Shown in pieces: positions 50,080-61,635 of a stretch of DNA of 64,000 bases (its first letter is position 1; each line of letters begins with the position of its first letter). The notes under the pieces are model-generated. The model did no database searches. It was given only the letters and a program-made list of their open reading frames with translations, and had not been told where the DNA came from. A program made the position numbers and the translations under genes. Source of the stretch: Begonia masoniana (lineage: Eukaryota; Streptophyta; Magnoliopsida; Cucurbitales; Begoniaceae); contig CM039514.1 in assembly GCA_022432975.1 (NCBI GenBank), positions 11,950,810 through 12,014,809 of the forward strand. Reading direction: 5' to 3'.

Positions 50080-50500
50080 CAAATGACCTCCCGCGAGGAG
50101 TGTTCTGAAGGATAACGGTTTGCCGCGTGTGGAGAACGTCAAACTGTTCTCACGAGGGAGTATATCAAAGGGTGAAAACCCCCAGCGCACGTGAGAGGCA
50201 CATGAACACGGGGGGTCTTCACCCTCTGAAATGCCCCCTCGTGCGGAGAATAGTTTGCTGCGTGTGGAGAATGGCAAACCGTTCTCCGTACAAGGGGGCA
50301 TTTCAGAAGGTGAAGACCCCCCACGTGCACGTGTGCTGGGGATCTTCACCCTCTGAAATGGCTTGCATAGCACGGTTTGCTGTGTTCCTCACGCGGCAAA
50401 CTGTTCTATGAGTGTTCATAACACGGTCTGCTGTATCCGTAGTACGACAAACCGTTATCACGCACGCGGTGGTGTTCACCCTCAAACGGCAAATCATTAT
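50080..50500. repeat. GC-rich field of inverted 'ggcaaaccgttctc' motifs
   Basis: The main hairpin pairs 50210-50258 with 50274-50322 (about 49 bp per arm, few mismatches) around a 15-base loop. Additional inverted or direct copies of 'tttgccg(c)', 'gttctc' and 'cttcaccctctgaaat' occur at 50120-50180 and 50336-50470. The field contrasts sharply with the AT-rich surroundings and lies about 400 bp upstream of the plant-transposon-protein pseudogene. Confidence 0.85.
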
Positions 50501-50724
50501 GCGTTAGTATAACGTCGGTCGAGCCTCATTTTGATGATTTTTCATCCGAAATCCGACTTTTCTCTCGGCCAAATCTCCAGATTCCACCGTTGTGCCACTA
50601 AATTTATCAAATCTGACTGTTAGTTCACCGAAATCTTCCAAAACTGAGCCTAAACCAACCAAATTCGATCCAATCAACCCTAAACCGAGCCAAATCCGAA
50701 AAAAGAGACTGATTTCGCCAGATT

Positions 50725-52091
50725 TTGCCGGATTTGAGTATTTTCGTGTTGAAAATCCTCATATCGTGTCGTTATTTCGTCGAAAATCTCAAAAAAACCC
50801 AAACCTTCAAAAATCCAAAAAATTCCAAAATCTCAAAAATGCCCCTGAGAATGTTTTTAGGTCGAAAAGCTCATCGACACAATGTACAAGGTGGCCCATC
50901 AAACCGGGCACCAGATGAAGAGCCGCGACTGCCTCCCGGTTATTATTCGATGGAGTTTCGAAGCCGGGCGGCAAAGGAGTAGTACGAGCAGGATATGGGA
51001 ATTCGCTCGATATTTTACGGGAAGACTACCAACTTTAGCTGTTATGAGTGTTTGGGAATCAAGGAGATGTTTAACGATATCTCTCTGCATGAGGTGTACA
51101 ACATGCGGAGCGAGAGCTGCAACAGAGTTGTTCGCCTATTTTATGCGAGCATGCGAAGTACCGGGACGACGAGTCAATTGAAGACGTACCTTTTCGGTAC
51201 AGACATCACCGTAAATGGAGCTGTTATCAATGAACTGCTGGATTTGGCATATACGACGCCGATCAATATTATCACGCTTCCAAACAGTGTGACTTTGCCA
51301 AAACAGAAGAGGGTCTAAGCTTTATGCGGCAAATCCACTGGAATTCAGAGATTGTCGGATTCGTGAAGCCAAGATCGAAGGATTTGAATGTCAAAGCTCG
51401 GGTTCTTCACAACCTCATCAGCCACACCATCCTTCCGAGGGATGGACATAGAGATCTTGTCAGCTGGATGGATCTCTATGTAATAGAGAAACTCTACACC
51501 AGCCAGATGTTCGACCTAGGATACATGATTGTAAGTCACATGGAAGAAATTGGGTGAACAAAAAACAAGGATCTGCCGTACGGGACGTTAATTTGGAAGA
51601 TCCTCGAGCAAGCTCAGATTCAGCCTCCTGCCGTAGAGCAGCTGCGAGCCCACAGATCTGTTGATGTATTTGACAGGACTCATTTGATTCGGATGAGTCT
51701 AGTCAAAGTCAACGGGTCTTGGATGCCCAAGGGTCATCCCAGAGCGTCTATATCTCGGGATGTTCCGATGGAGGACGCCCCTGACCCTGCCCCTGCCCCC
51801 GAAGAAGCCCCATACACCGAGGCCACCCCCACGCCGCCATTGTACCCCTACGAGGCTAGTTGTGGGAGTAGAGGTTTAACATGATATATAATTATCTTGT
51901 CGAGATGAGAAAGAGTTTGCATAAGAGGATGGACACGATGTAGAACAGGTGAGATCAGAGGTGGGACATCCTGCAGGAAAGGCAGGAGTTGATGAGATTG
52001 TCCCAAATGAGGCTCGAAGACTCCTTCGAGCGTTGGCGTGGAAGCAGCGGTGGCAGCGATAAGGGCGACGATGCCCTACCCGTACCGTAGT
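50725..52091 (+). pseudogene. 'Putative plant transposon protein' (Transposase_32-like), broken
   Basis: Segments in order: RRPxx-like basic N-terminus, PPGYYSMEFRSRAAKE then a TAG (50980), IRSIFYGKTTNFSCYECLGIKEMFND, VVRLFYASMR, LFGTDITVNGAVINELLDL. A frameshift near 51300 follows, then LNVKARVLHNLISHTILPR and the DLGYMIVSHMEEIG segment ending at TGA (51555). After that come WKILEQAQIQPP, a Pro/Ala/Glu-rich linker (51760-51850) and a heptad-like Arg/Gln-rich tail to about 52091. This layout matches the plant PF20167-type mobile-element proteins as I know them. Their function is unclear. At least three breaks make it a pseudogene. Confidence 0.78.
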
Positions 52092-52589
52092 TTAGTTTAT
52101 GTTGTATATTTCTTGTAATGTACTCTTTATGTTTGACATTTAGTAGTTTAAAGTATGTGGTGGATCTGACTGTTAGTTATTTAGTATATGTTTGACATTT
52201 TAGTATAGTTTATTTTTGTTATGTAGTTTAGTTTAGTTTATTTGTGTACTGGATCTGACTGTTGGGTATATATTTGCGATCTGAATATGCAGGAATTGTT
52301 TGAAGATAGCTATGGGAGAGTCATAAAACAAACAAAATTCTGTCAATTTTTTCATTCATTCATTATTAAATTATTTAAATAATTTAATTAATTTAATTAC
52401 TAATAAATTATTTATTAATTTTATTTTTATTTTTATTTTTTGTATCATATAAACTAAAAAGAAATAATTCATCATGATTTGAATATAATTATAATGGTCA
52501 ATTGCAGCATAAATTATAACGGTCAATTATTTCTACGTCGGCCGCGCGTCGCAGATTCTTGCATCCCTTTAAATGTGTTGAAACCCATA
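52092..52589. other. Spacer with short 'tagtttagttta' and 'ggatctgactgtt' repeats
   Basis: Loose direct repeats ('gtggatctgactgttagt' at about 52161 and 'ctggatctgactgttggg' at about 52250; 'agtttagttta' several times), then AT-rich DNA. No gene seen. Confidence 0.55.
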
Positions 52590-53010
52590 AACGTGTCTTG
52601 AGAAGTAACGCCTGAAGTGGATCCTCGGTGAGGACAAGTACAACTATTGTGCCCCTTTCTACCCACATATACTGCACGTCATTTCTGAGTTTTGCCTACT
52701 TATTGTCAAACTCGACGGCTCGTCAACATCTCGCACTCTTATCTTCTTCAGCCTACCAGGTTGACGATATCTTCTCGACGTGATGAGTTGCTTCATATCT
52801 GTCACTACCGGCCACATTTGATTGCCGCTCACGGGTCGTATAAACTGTGAGTACATTTGCAGGTAAGTCAGTCGGTGGTAACATGGATGCACATAATTCT
52901 TCAGTGCCATTTACATAAAACGGATGCATTGAATGACATGGACACACGGGATTCCAGTACGCATCCACCTGGTGCAGTTGCACACACTCGTACTCATGTC
53001 GACTGTGTAT
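52590..53010 (-). pseudogene. Mutator-type (MULE) transposase C-terminus remnant with SWIM finger
   Basis: The minus-strand frame reads QYTVDMSTS, then the SWIM-type finger CNCTRWMRTGIPCVH (CxC...CxH). After an in-frame TAA come YVHPCYHRLTYLQMYSQFI, GNQMWPV, a GRxKK basic motif and RDVDEPS, then MTCSICG, a broken zinc-knuckle start. These are the standard C-terminal blocks of plant MULE transposases. The DDE catalytic domain is absent; the remnant ends abruptly at 53015, where a gypsy LTR begins. Confidence 0.82.
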
Positions 53011-53015
53011 TGTCT

Positions 53016-54887
53016 AAGACTCCTGCCGATGACGTGGACTTGAAGACTTGGAATTGAGACGTTTCTCGGCGGGCTGTACCTACCGATGACGTCAACACAA
53101 CTTCATCTGCCTGTGAAGTCAACATGACTTCATCTGCCGATAAAGTCAACACGTCTGCACATACAACTCTACCTGCCGATGAAGTCAACATGACTTCATC
53201 TGCCGATAAAGTCAACACAACTGCACATACAACTCCACCTGCCGATGAAGTCAACATGACTTCATCTGCCGATAAAGTCAACACGACTGCACATACAACT
53301 CCACCTGCCGATGAAGTCGACATGACTTCATCTGCCGATAGAAATAAGGCTACACCTTCTGATGCCTTTACTGAAGACATCTTCCGATAGAAATAAAACT
53401 TCATCTTCCGATGAAAACAACACCACGTCTACCAAAGGAAAATAAAACTACACCTTCCGGTAGACAAAACTCGCGATTCCATCTGATAGAAAACAGAACA
53501 ATATTTCAACTTCTCACATTCTATGCCAGAACAACACAACTGCGGTAAAGACTTGTCTATTCTGTTGAAACCATTCAGAAAAACAATTTAAAACTTCATG
53601 TTACTCAACTCCAGTAAAAATCCGGTATTAAAACCATCGGAAATACCACTATCAGAAAAGAAAACTCAATATGCATCCAAAACATTGAAGTCTCTACTGT
53701 TATAAAAATTCAACCTATTTAATTCGAACATTTGCCACTAAACCTTCATTCAAATAGACATCAGTTAAACTGCCCCATCAGATTGCCAAACCGATGCCTG
53801 GATGTGCTCCCCAACCACGTCTATTCGATTATGCTCTCAGGGAAAATCACCTGTGGTATCCTCAACACCTACATCACAAAACTCATCTATTAGCCTAATG
53901 CTAAGTAAGTAAAGCAGTAAATAAGGGAAAATACTGAAACACAAATTCCTAAATATGCAATTTCTACTTTCTCATCTCAGTTGCTCATTCAACGTTTCTG
54001 TTCTGATCCCCCTGTGAAATTGAGAGTTGGATCAACTCTCCCAAAGTATACTCATCCACTGACTCATTAAGGGGCGGATTAATTCCCTTAACAGTAAATT
54101 CTGATTCACATCCTCCGATCCCCCTGTAGGATTGGGAAGTGGATCACTTTCCCCAAAACCTCAATCCACTGGCTCATTAAGGGTTGGATTAACTCCCTTA
54201 ACAGCAAATCTGCTTCTCGTACTGTTTCAATCTGTTCATTCCTTGCCGATTCAAAATCATGTAAATTCATTTTCGTACATTTTAAAATATGATGCATGAC
54301 AACTGGAAATAAAACACATAAACATGCGTAAATCCTACTGTTTTGTGATGTAGGCCCGAAGGCACAAACAAACTCTACTTACCTGGTTTCCTTGCAATCA
54401 CTCGGTCTCAACTACCTCGGAAGCCTTGCTCACCTATTATCATAAGCAGCATATTGATTAGGTCACCATTAATCTTATTCTATGTCACTCAGAAACCTAA
54501 GAGGTTCAGTTGGAAACTCTAGTCATCGAACATTCTCGGCTCAATACTAAAATCAAACTCGACTCACTCTCATCATAAACCAGAATACATACATTGTACT
54601 CTCTCTGCTATCTAGACACTAAAATCTTCAAGAAACGGAAGGAAAGCTCACCTAGATTGAGAAATGAGGATCGGGGAGGAGAATCGCCTGGAGCTCCGCG
54701 GGGTTTGAGCTGAATACCGAGAAAGGAGAAATGAGGGAACAGTGGCGGCTAACCTCAATAAATCTTTCCTTAAATACGTTATCCATTCTTAAAAGGTTAA
54801 TTACTCTTTTGTCCTTGCATAGTTGTTAGTTAACCTAATCATCGTAAATGGCTAATTAAATTCGGTTCAATAGAACCGGGTGCTACA
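53016..54887 (-). repeat. 3' LTR, truncated, of the 53-61.6 kb element
   Basis: 1,872 bp. It starts at the base matching 59831 of the intact LTR, directly against MULE transposase sequence. It carries one more 66-bp minisatellite unit than its partner. Confidence 0.92.
53130..53335. repeat. 66-bp LTR minisatellite, three units
   Basis: The unit includes 'cctgccgatgaagtcaacat', 'gacttcatctgccgataaag' and 'gcacatacaactcca'. The partner LTR has two units (about 59945-60085). Because 66 is a multiple of three, both strands stay open and give spurious repeat proteins. Confidence 0.92.
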
Positions 54888-54922
54888 ATCTACCCTCCTT
54901 AAAAGAATTTTGTCCTCAAAAT

Positions 54923-57900
54923 TCAGTACCTGAACAATCTTGGATGCTGGTCCATCATGTCTTGCTGGCGTTCCCAAGTTGTCTCCTCTATATTCTGATT
55001 ATGCCATAAAACTTTCACTAGTGGAACTTCCTTGTTGCGTAATACTTTCACCGCATAATCCAAGTTCCTTACTGGTCTCTCCTCATAGGTCAGTGTAGGT
55101 TGAATTTCAATGTTCTGCCGTTCCACAATCTGAGATGGATCCCTCAAGCACTTCTTAAGCATAGAAATATGGAACACATTGTGGATTCCTTCCATAGAGT
55201 CTGGCAATTGCAGCTCATATGCTGATTTCCCAATCCTGCTCAAGATTGAGAAAGGTCCAATATATCTTGGGTTAAGCTTCCCTTTCTTCCCAAATCTTAC
55301 AACTCCTTTGAATGGTGATACCTTAAGAAAAACCTCACTACCAACTTCAAACTCTAACTCTCTGCGTCTTCTGTCAGCATAGCTTTTCTGTCGACTTTGA
55401 GCTGTTAAGATCTTCTGACGGATGAGAGCAACCTTCTCAACAGTTTGCTGCACAATAACAAGACCAAGTAACTGGGCTTCACCAACTTCGTCCCAGTACA
55501 AAGGTGATCTGCATTTTCGTCCATACAATGCTTCATACGGTGCCATTCCTATTGTTGCCTGAAAACTGTTATTGTAAGAGAACTCTACCAGAGCTAGGTA
55601 CTTACTCCAAGAGCCTTGGAAATCTAAAACACATGCACGGAGCATATCTTCTAGAATCTGAATAGTTCTCTCGGATTGTCCATCAGTTTGAGGGTGGAAA
55701 GCTGTACTAAAACTAAGCTGAGTCCCCATTGCCTTGTGCAGACTCTTCCAAAACTTAGATGTAAATCTAGCATCTCGGTCCGAAACTATGGTGCTTGGAA
55801 CTCCATGCAATCTAACAACTTCCTGAACATACAACTCAGCAAGTTGATCCATCGAGTATGTCATCTTCATAGGCAGAAAATGGGATGATTTGGTCAAACG
55901 ATCAACTATCACCCAAATTGCATCATGTCCTTTAGTTGTCCTAGGTAATCCCACAACAAAATCCATGGTTATATGTTCCCATTTCCATTCAGGAACTGGT
56001 AAAGGTTGTAATGTTCCTGAGGGTCTCTGATGCTCGGCTTTAATCTGCTGACAACACAAACATGATCCTACATATTCTGCCACACTTCTTTTCATACCTG
56101 GCCACCAGTAATGCTGTTTAAGATCCTTATACATCTTCGTACTCCCAGGGTGGACTGAGAATCTAGAAGAATGAGCCTCAGAAAGAATTTCTTCACGAAG
56201 TTCATTATTGGCAGGAACAAACCACCTATTTCTAAACTTAAGGATTCCATCGACAGAACAGTTAAAATCTAAATTGTCCGTAGAATCCATGCTCGACTTG
56301 TACTTGTTACACTCATCATCATTCATCTGAGCTTCCTTTATTTTTTCTAGAATTGTAGGTCTTAAGGTTATGGCCGAAAGTATAGCTGTTACATTGGATA
56401 TTGCCTCTAGATTAAACTTTAGGAATTCAGACTCTAAGGCTAATGGTAAGTCAAGAATCTATGTTGAAACTGATGTTGTCACTCTGCTCAAAGCATCGGC
56501 TACTACATTTGCCTTGCCGGGATGATATTTAATCTCAAAGTCATAATCCTTTACAAATTCTAACCACCGGCGCTGCCTCATATTTAATTCCTTCTGTGTG
56601 AAGATATACTTCAGGCTCTTATGATCTGAAAATATCTCACAAGGTTGTCCATACAAGTAATGCCTCCAAATCTTAAGTGCAAAAACCACTACAGCTAATT
56701 CTAAGTCGTGTGTAGGGTAATTCTTCTCATGAGTTTTCAACTGTCTAGAAGCATAGGCTATTACCTTTCCATCTTGCATCAACACACAACCAAGACCAAT
56801 CTTGGATGCATCACAATAAATACTAAATTTACCATTCTCAGCAGGAAGGGTTAGGATCGGAGCATTGATCAGTTTCTGTTTTAAAGTCTGGAAACTAATT
56901 TCACACTCTTCTGTCCAATCATATTTGATATTCTTCCTAGTTAAACGAGTGAGGGGTGTTGCAATCTTTGAAAATCCCTCAATAAATTTTCTGTAATATC
57001 CTGCTAGTCCAACAAAACTCCTAATATCAGTAGCATTCATCGGTTGGGGCCATCCCTTAACTGCTTGAACCTTGGCTGGATCGACTGATATTCCATCACC
57101 AGAGATCACATGACCCAGAAAGTGAACTCTATCCAACCAAAACTCACACTTGGAAAACTTAGCATAAAGTTGGTGTTGTCTAAGTGTTTCTAAGACCAAA
57201 CTCAGATGCTTTGCATGCTCCTCATTAGTACTAGAATAAATCAAAATGTCATCAATAAACACAATGACAAACTTATCCAAATACTCATGAAACACTCTGT
57301 TCATAAGGTCCATGAATGCTGCTGGTGCATTAGTCAAACCAAAAGACATAACCAAAAACTCATAATGTCCATACCTTGTGCGAAAGGCAGTCTTTGGGAT
57401 ATCCTCAGATTTAACCTTCAACTGATAGTAACCGGACCTAAGGTCAATCTTAGAGAAAACTCTCGCACCCTTAAGTTGATCGAATAAGTCATCAATCCTC
57501 GGCAGTGGATACTTGTTCTTGACAGTTAGCTTATTCAACTCTCTATAGTCTATGCACATACGCATTGATCCGTCTTTCTTTTTAACAAAAAGGACAGGTG
57601 CACCCCATGGTGAAAAACTAGGGCATATGAACCCTTTTTCCAACAATTCCTCCAACTGTCTCTTTAACTCTTTAAGTTCTGATGGTGCTAGTCTATACGG
57701 GTTTTTAGACACAGGCTCGGCTCCGGGGTAGACATCTACAACAAATTCGATTTCTCTATCTGGTGGTAAACCAGGAAGGTCATCTAAAAATACATCAGAA
57801 AAGTCTTGGACAACTAAAACATTTTGAGGGTTTGCCTTTCCTACAAGCTGTGTGTCTAAAACACTAGCTAAGAAGCACAAATACTCTCCACATAGGGAAG

Positions 57901-59440
57901 GTCTAGTGTTAATTGAAGTCATCACAGTCATTTCCTTACTCTTCTTTGAAGCTTGGAAGGTATGTTTCGGGTTACTAGGGGGTTGGAAACTAACTATTCC
58001 AGTCCTACAATCGATCGTGGCATAATGCTTAAACAGCCAATCCATTCCTAAGATTACATCAAATCCCATTATACCCATAATAATGAGGTCAGCAGGCAAA
58101 TTCATGTTCCCCACCAACACGTCACTGCCAAGCATCACTCGGTTGGAGTGCATGCGTTCACCAGAAGGTAATGCAACATTAAACACATGCATGGAAGGGG
58201 TAAACTGTACATCTAACTTGTCAGCAAATGTAGATGCAATAAATGAATGCGTTGCACCAGAATCTAACAAAGTAAAAGCAGGCACAGAGTTGACCAATAT
58301 AGTACCTGACACCACAGCAGGCTGTTCTTCACTTGCCTCCGTCATGGAGAATATTCTTGGTTTAATCATCGCAGGGCCACTCTTGGGAACTGGACAGTCT
58401 CTACTAACGTGACCGACCTTGTTACAGTTGTAACATCTGATGATTCTTGGTTTAGAGCACTCTTTGTATGTGTGTCCAACCTCCTCACAGTTGAAACACT
58501 TCCCAAAACCCAGTCTGCATTCCCTCGGGTGGTTCTTCAAACATTTAGGGCACTGGGGAAATTTCTTGACATTCTGCACCTTCCCTCCTGTTCCTTGACT
58601 ACTTTGGCCATCACTTGACCTCTTCGTTCCTCTTTGTTGGTGCGGCTGGTTAAACTTTGGTGGGACCTCCCTTGGCCCGGCACACATCCTCTCAGCTTCT
58701 TCCACCTCCAGCGCAGTGGACACCACCTCGCTGAACATCAAGCCTTTAATGCCACAGAACTTAACTCCTCGGTGAATTTCTGGCTTCAGTCCATGTATAA
58801 ATTTGAACACTTTATCCTCGTCCTTGTGAGCAAAATGTCCAGCAAACCTGGACAAGGACTCGAATTGTCTACTGTACTCAGCCACTGATCCTGTCTGCTT
58901 CAAGTTCAGGAATTCCAACTTCTTTGCTGTCTGGACTGTGCTGTTGAAATACTTCTCATAGAAAATGTCCCTGAATTGAGACCAGGACATTGCCAAAACA
59001 TCTGTGGTGGTCTCCATTGTCTCCCACCAGAGTTGAGCTTCGCCAGCTAAATGAAAGGTTGCTAACGTGACCTTGTCTCCTTCTCCTATGTTGGCACACC
59101 TGAACATACTTTCGATCTTCCTAAGCCATCCCTCAGCAACAACTGGATCAGATGACTGTCCGTCAAATGTGGGTGGTCTTAGTCTCCGGAATCTATCTCC
59201 AGAATGTTCACTGCTAGAACCCGAGTTGGCACTTCCTTGTGCTTCTCGACTCAACAGCACTCCTAGTTGATCAGACTGTTGACGCACTATATCAGTCTGC
59301 TGACGCATCAATTCGGTCAGCTGCCTAATTACACTAGAGTCCTCTTCACGTCCTAGATTTGGTGTTTCCCTCTGTACTCTCGGTCTTCCTGGTCGTCTAG
59401 ACATCTTATTATGTTCCTGTATAGGGTTAACCACTTTCAT
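54923..59440 (-). pseudogene. Gag-pol polyprotein, nearly intact (one TAG)
   Basis: One frame of 1,505 codons. Gag has a coiled-coil-like start and the [11 protein letters not shown] core. A Cys-rich [12 protein letters not shown] element precedes two CCHC knuckles ([28 protein letters not shown]). Then come protease (DSGATHSF), reverse transcriptase (FIDDILIYS), RNase H ([14 protein letters not shown]), integrase (HHCC finger, [21 protein letters not shown], then the catalytic Glu) and a chromodomain-like tail ([17 protein letters not shown]). All key catalytic residues seen are conserved. The only break is TAG at 56459, between RNase H and integrase, where CAG would restore Gln. The likely start is the second Met (MSRRPGRPR), 12 codons in. 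Confidence 0.95.
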
Positions 59441-59544
59441 AAATATTTCATAACTAAAACTAACTTAAACACTTACAGTTGTTGGAGCACTTCCATGCAA
59501 CGATTGGCACTGATAAGTAATCTTTTGAACAGTTTAACTGAATG

Positions 59545-59556
59545 TCTCTGATACCA
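59545..59556 (-). other. Primer-binding site (tRNA-iMet) of the 53-61.6 kb element
   Basis: TGGTATCAGAGA on the minus strand, three bases from the 5' LTR boundary at 59560. Confidence 0.9.
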
Positions 59557-59559
59557 TAC

Positions 59560-61635
59560 TGTAACGCCCCAAGTTCTCCGAACCCGGTTCGTCAGACAAA
59601 ACCCGTACAAGACTAAAAACTTCATCCATATTTTTAAATTTGCAGCGGAATTAATTTAAATAACTTAGAGTTAAACAAAACCATAAAATGTTTTTGGATA
59701 ATCGGATAAAATGTTCGAGATAATCGACCAAAAGAAATAAAGGTTTAAATCACAAAAACGCTGTTAAATCTCTAAAGTCAACCACGTCCGCCGGTGGAAA
59801 ATCAACGAAAGAAGCTGACACGGTAACTAGAAGACTCCTGCCGATGACGTGGACTTGAAGACTTGGAATTGAGACATTTCTCGGCGGGCTGTACCTACCG
59901 ATGACGTCAACACAACTTCATCTGCCGGTGAAGTCAACATGACTTCATCTGCCGATAAAGTCAACACGTCTGCACATACAATTCCACCTGCCGATGAAGT
60001 CAACATGACTTCATCTGCCGATAAAGTCAACACGACTGCACATACAACTCCACCTGCCGATGAAGTCGACATGACTTCATCTGCCGATAGAAATAAGGCT
60101 ACACCTTCCGATGCCTTTACTGAAGACATCTTCCGATAGAAATAAAACTTCATCTTCCGATGAAAACAACACCACGTCTACCAAAGGAAAATAAAACTAC
60201 ACCTTCCGGTAGACAAAACTCGCGATTCCATCTGATAGAAAACAGAACAATATTTCAACTTCTCACATTCTATGCCAGAACAACACAACTGCGGTAAAGA
60301 CTTGTCTATTCTGTTGAAACCATTCAGAAAAACAATTTAAAACTTCATGTTACTCAACTCCAGTAAAAATCCGGTATTAAAACCATCGGAAATACCACTA
60401 TCAGAAAAGAAAACTCAATATGCATCCAAAACATTGAAGTCTCTACTGTTATAAAAATTCAACCTATTTAATTCGAACATTTGCCACTAAACCTTCATTC
60501 AAATAGACATCAGTTAAACTGCCCCATCAGATTGCCAAACCGATGCCTGGATGTGCTCCCCAACCACGTCTATTCGATTATGCTCTCAGGGAAAATCACC
60601 TGTGGTATCCTCAACACCTACATCACAAAACTCATCTATTAGCCTAATGCTAAGTAAGTAAAGCAGTAAATAAGGGAAAATACTGAAACACAAATTCCTA
60701 AATATGCAATTTCTACTTTCTCATCTCAGTTGCTCATTCAACGTTTCTGTTCTGATCCCCCTGTGAAATTGGGAGTTGGATCAACTCTCCCAAAGTATAC
60801 TCATCCACTGACTCATTACGGGGCGGATTAATTCCCTTTACAGTAAATTCTGATTCACATCCTCCGATCCCCCTGTAGGATTGGGAAGTGGATCACTTTC
60901 CCTAAAACCTCAATCCACTGGCTCATTAAGGGTTGGATTAATTCCCTAACAGCAAATCTGCTTCTCGTACTGTTTCAATCTGTTCATTCCTTGCCGATTC
61001 AAAATCATGTAAATTCATTTTCGTACATTTTAAAATATGATGCATGACAACTGGAAATAAAACACATAAACATGCGTAAATCCTACTGTTTTGTGATGTA
61101 GGCCCGAAGGCACAAACAAACTCTACTTACCTGGTTTCCTTGCAATCACTCGGTCTCAACTACCTCGGAAGCCTTGCTCACCTATTATCATAAGCAGCAT
61201 ATTGATTAGGTCACCATTAATCTTATTCTATGTCACTCAGAAACCTAAGAGGTTCAGTTGGAAACTCTAGTCATCGAACATTCTCGGCTCAATACTAAAA
61301 TCAAACTCGACTCACTCTCATCATAAACCAGAATACATACATTGTACTCTCTCTGCTATCTAGACACTAAAATCTTCAAGAAACGGAAGGAAAGCTCACC
61401 TAGATTGAGAAATGAGGATCGGGGAGGAGAATCGCCTGGAGCTCCGCGGGGTTTGAGCTGAATACCGAGAAAGGAGAAATGAGGGAACAGTGGCGGCTAA
61501 CCTCAATAAATCTTTCCTTAAATACGTTATCCATTCTTAAAAGGTTAATTACTCTTTTGTCCTTGCATAGTTGTTAGTTAACCTAATCACCGTAAATGGC
61601 TAATTAAATTCGGTTCAATAGAACCGGGTGCTACA
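59560..61635 (-). repeat. 5' LTR of the 53-61.6 kb element
   Basis: Full-length LTR (2,076 bp), bounded by the primer site on the left and by the LTR of the next element on the right (61636). Confidence 0.94.

Larger units (their letters stand above)
53016..61635 (-). mobile_element. Ty3-gypsy retrotransposon with truncated 3' LTR, about 8.6 kb
   Basis: 5' LTR 59560-61635 (2,076 bp, minus-strand TGTAGCACCC... to ...GGCGTTACA) and 3' LTR 53016-54887. The 3' LTR lacks the last 271 bp of the element sense (equivalent of 59560-59830). Primer site (tRNA-iMet) at 59545-59556; purine tract AAGGAGGGTAGA at 54888-54900. No target duplication is visible because the left end is gone. LTR sequences are otherwise near identical. 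The same LTR family supplies the solo LTR at 165-2137. Confidence 0.93.

Noticed and set aside
49753..50373. 206-codon open frame on the minus strand
   Set aside because: It spans AT-rich spacer and the hairpin field, has no recognisable domain and mixes hydrophobic low-complexity sequence. Openness is likely chance.
52994..53404. Repeat protein on the minus strand (LSADEVMLTSSAG repeats)
   Set aside because: Product of a 66-bp LTR minisatellite whose length is a multiple of three; the opposite strand is equally open.
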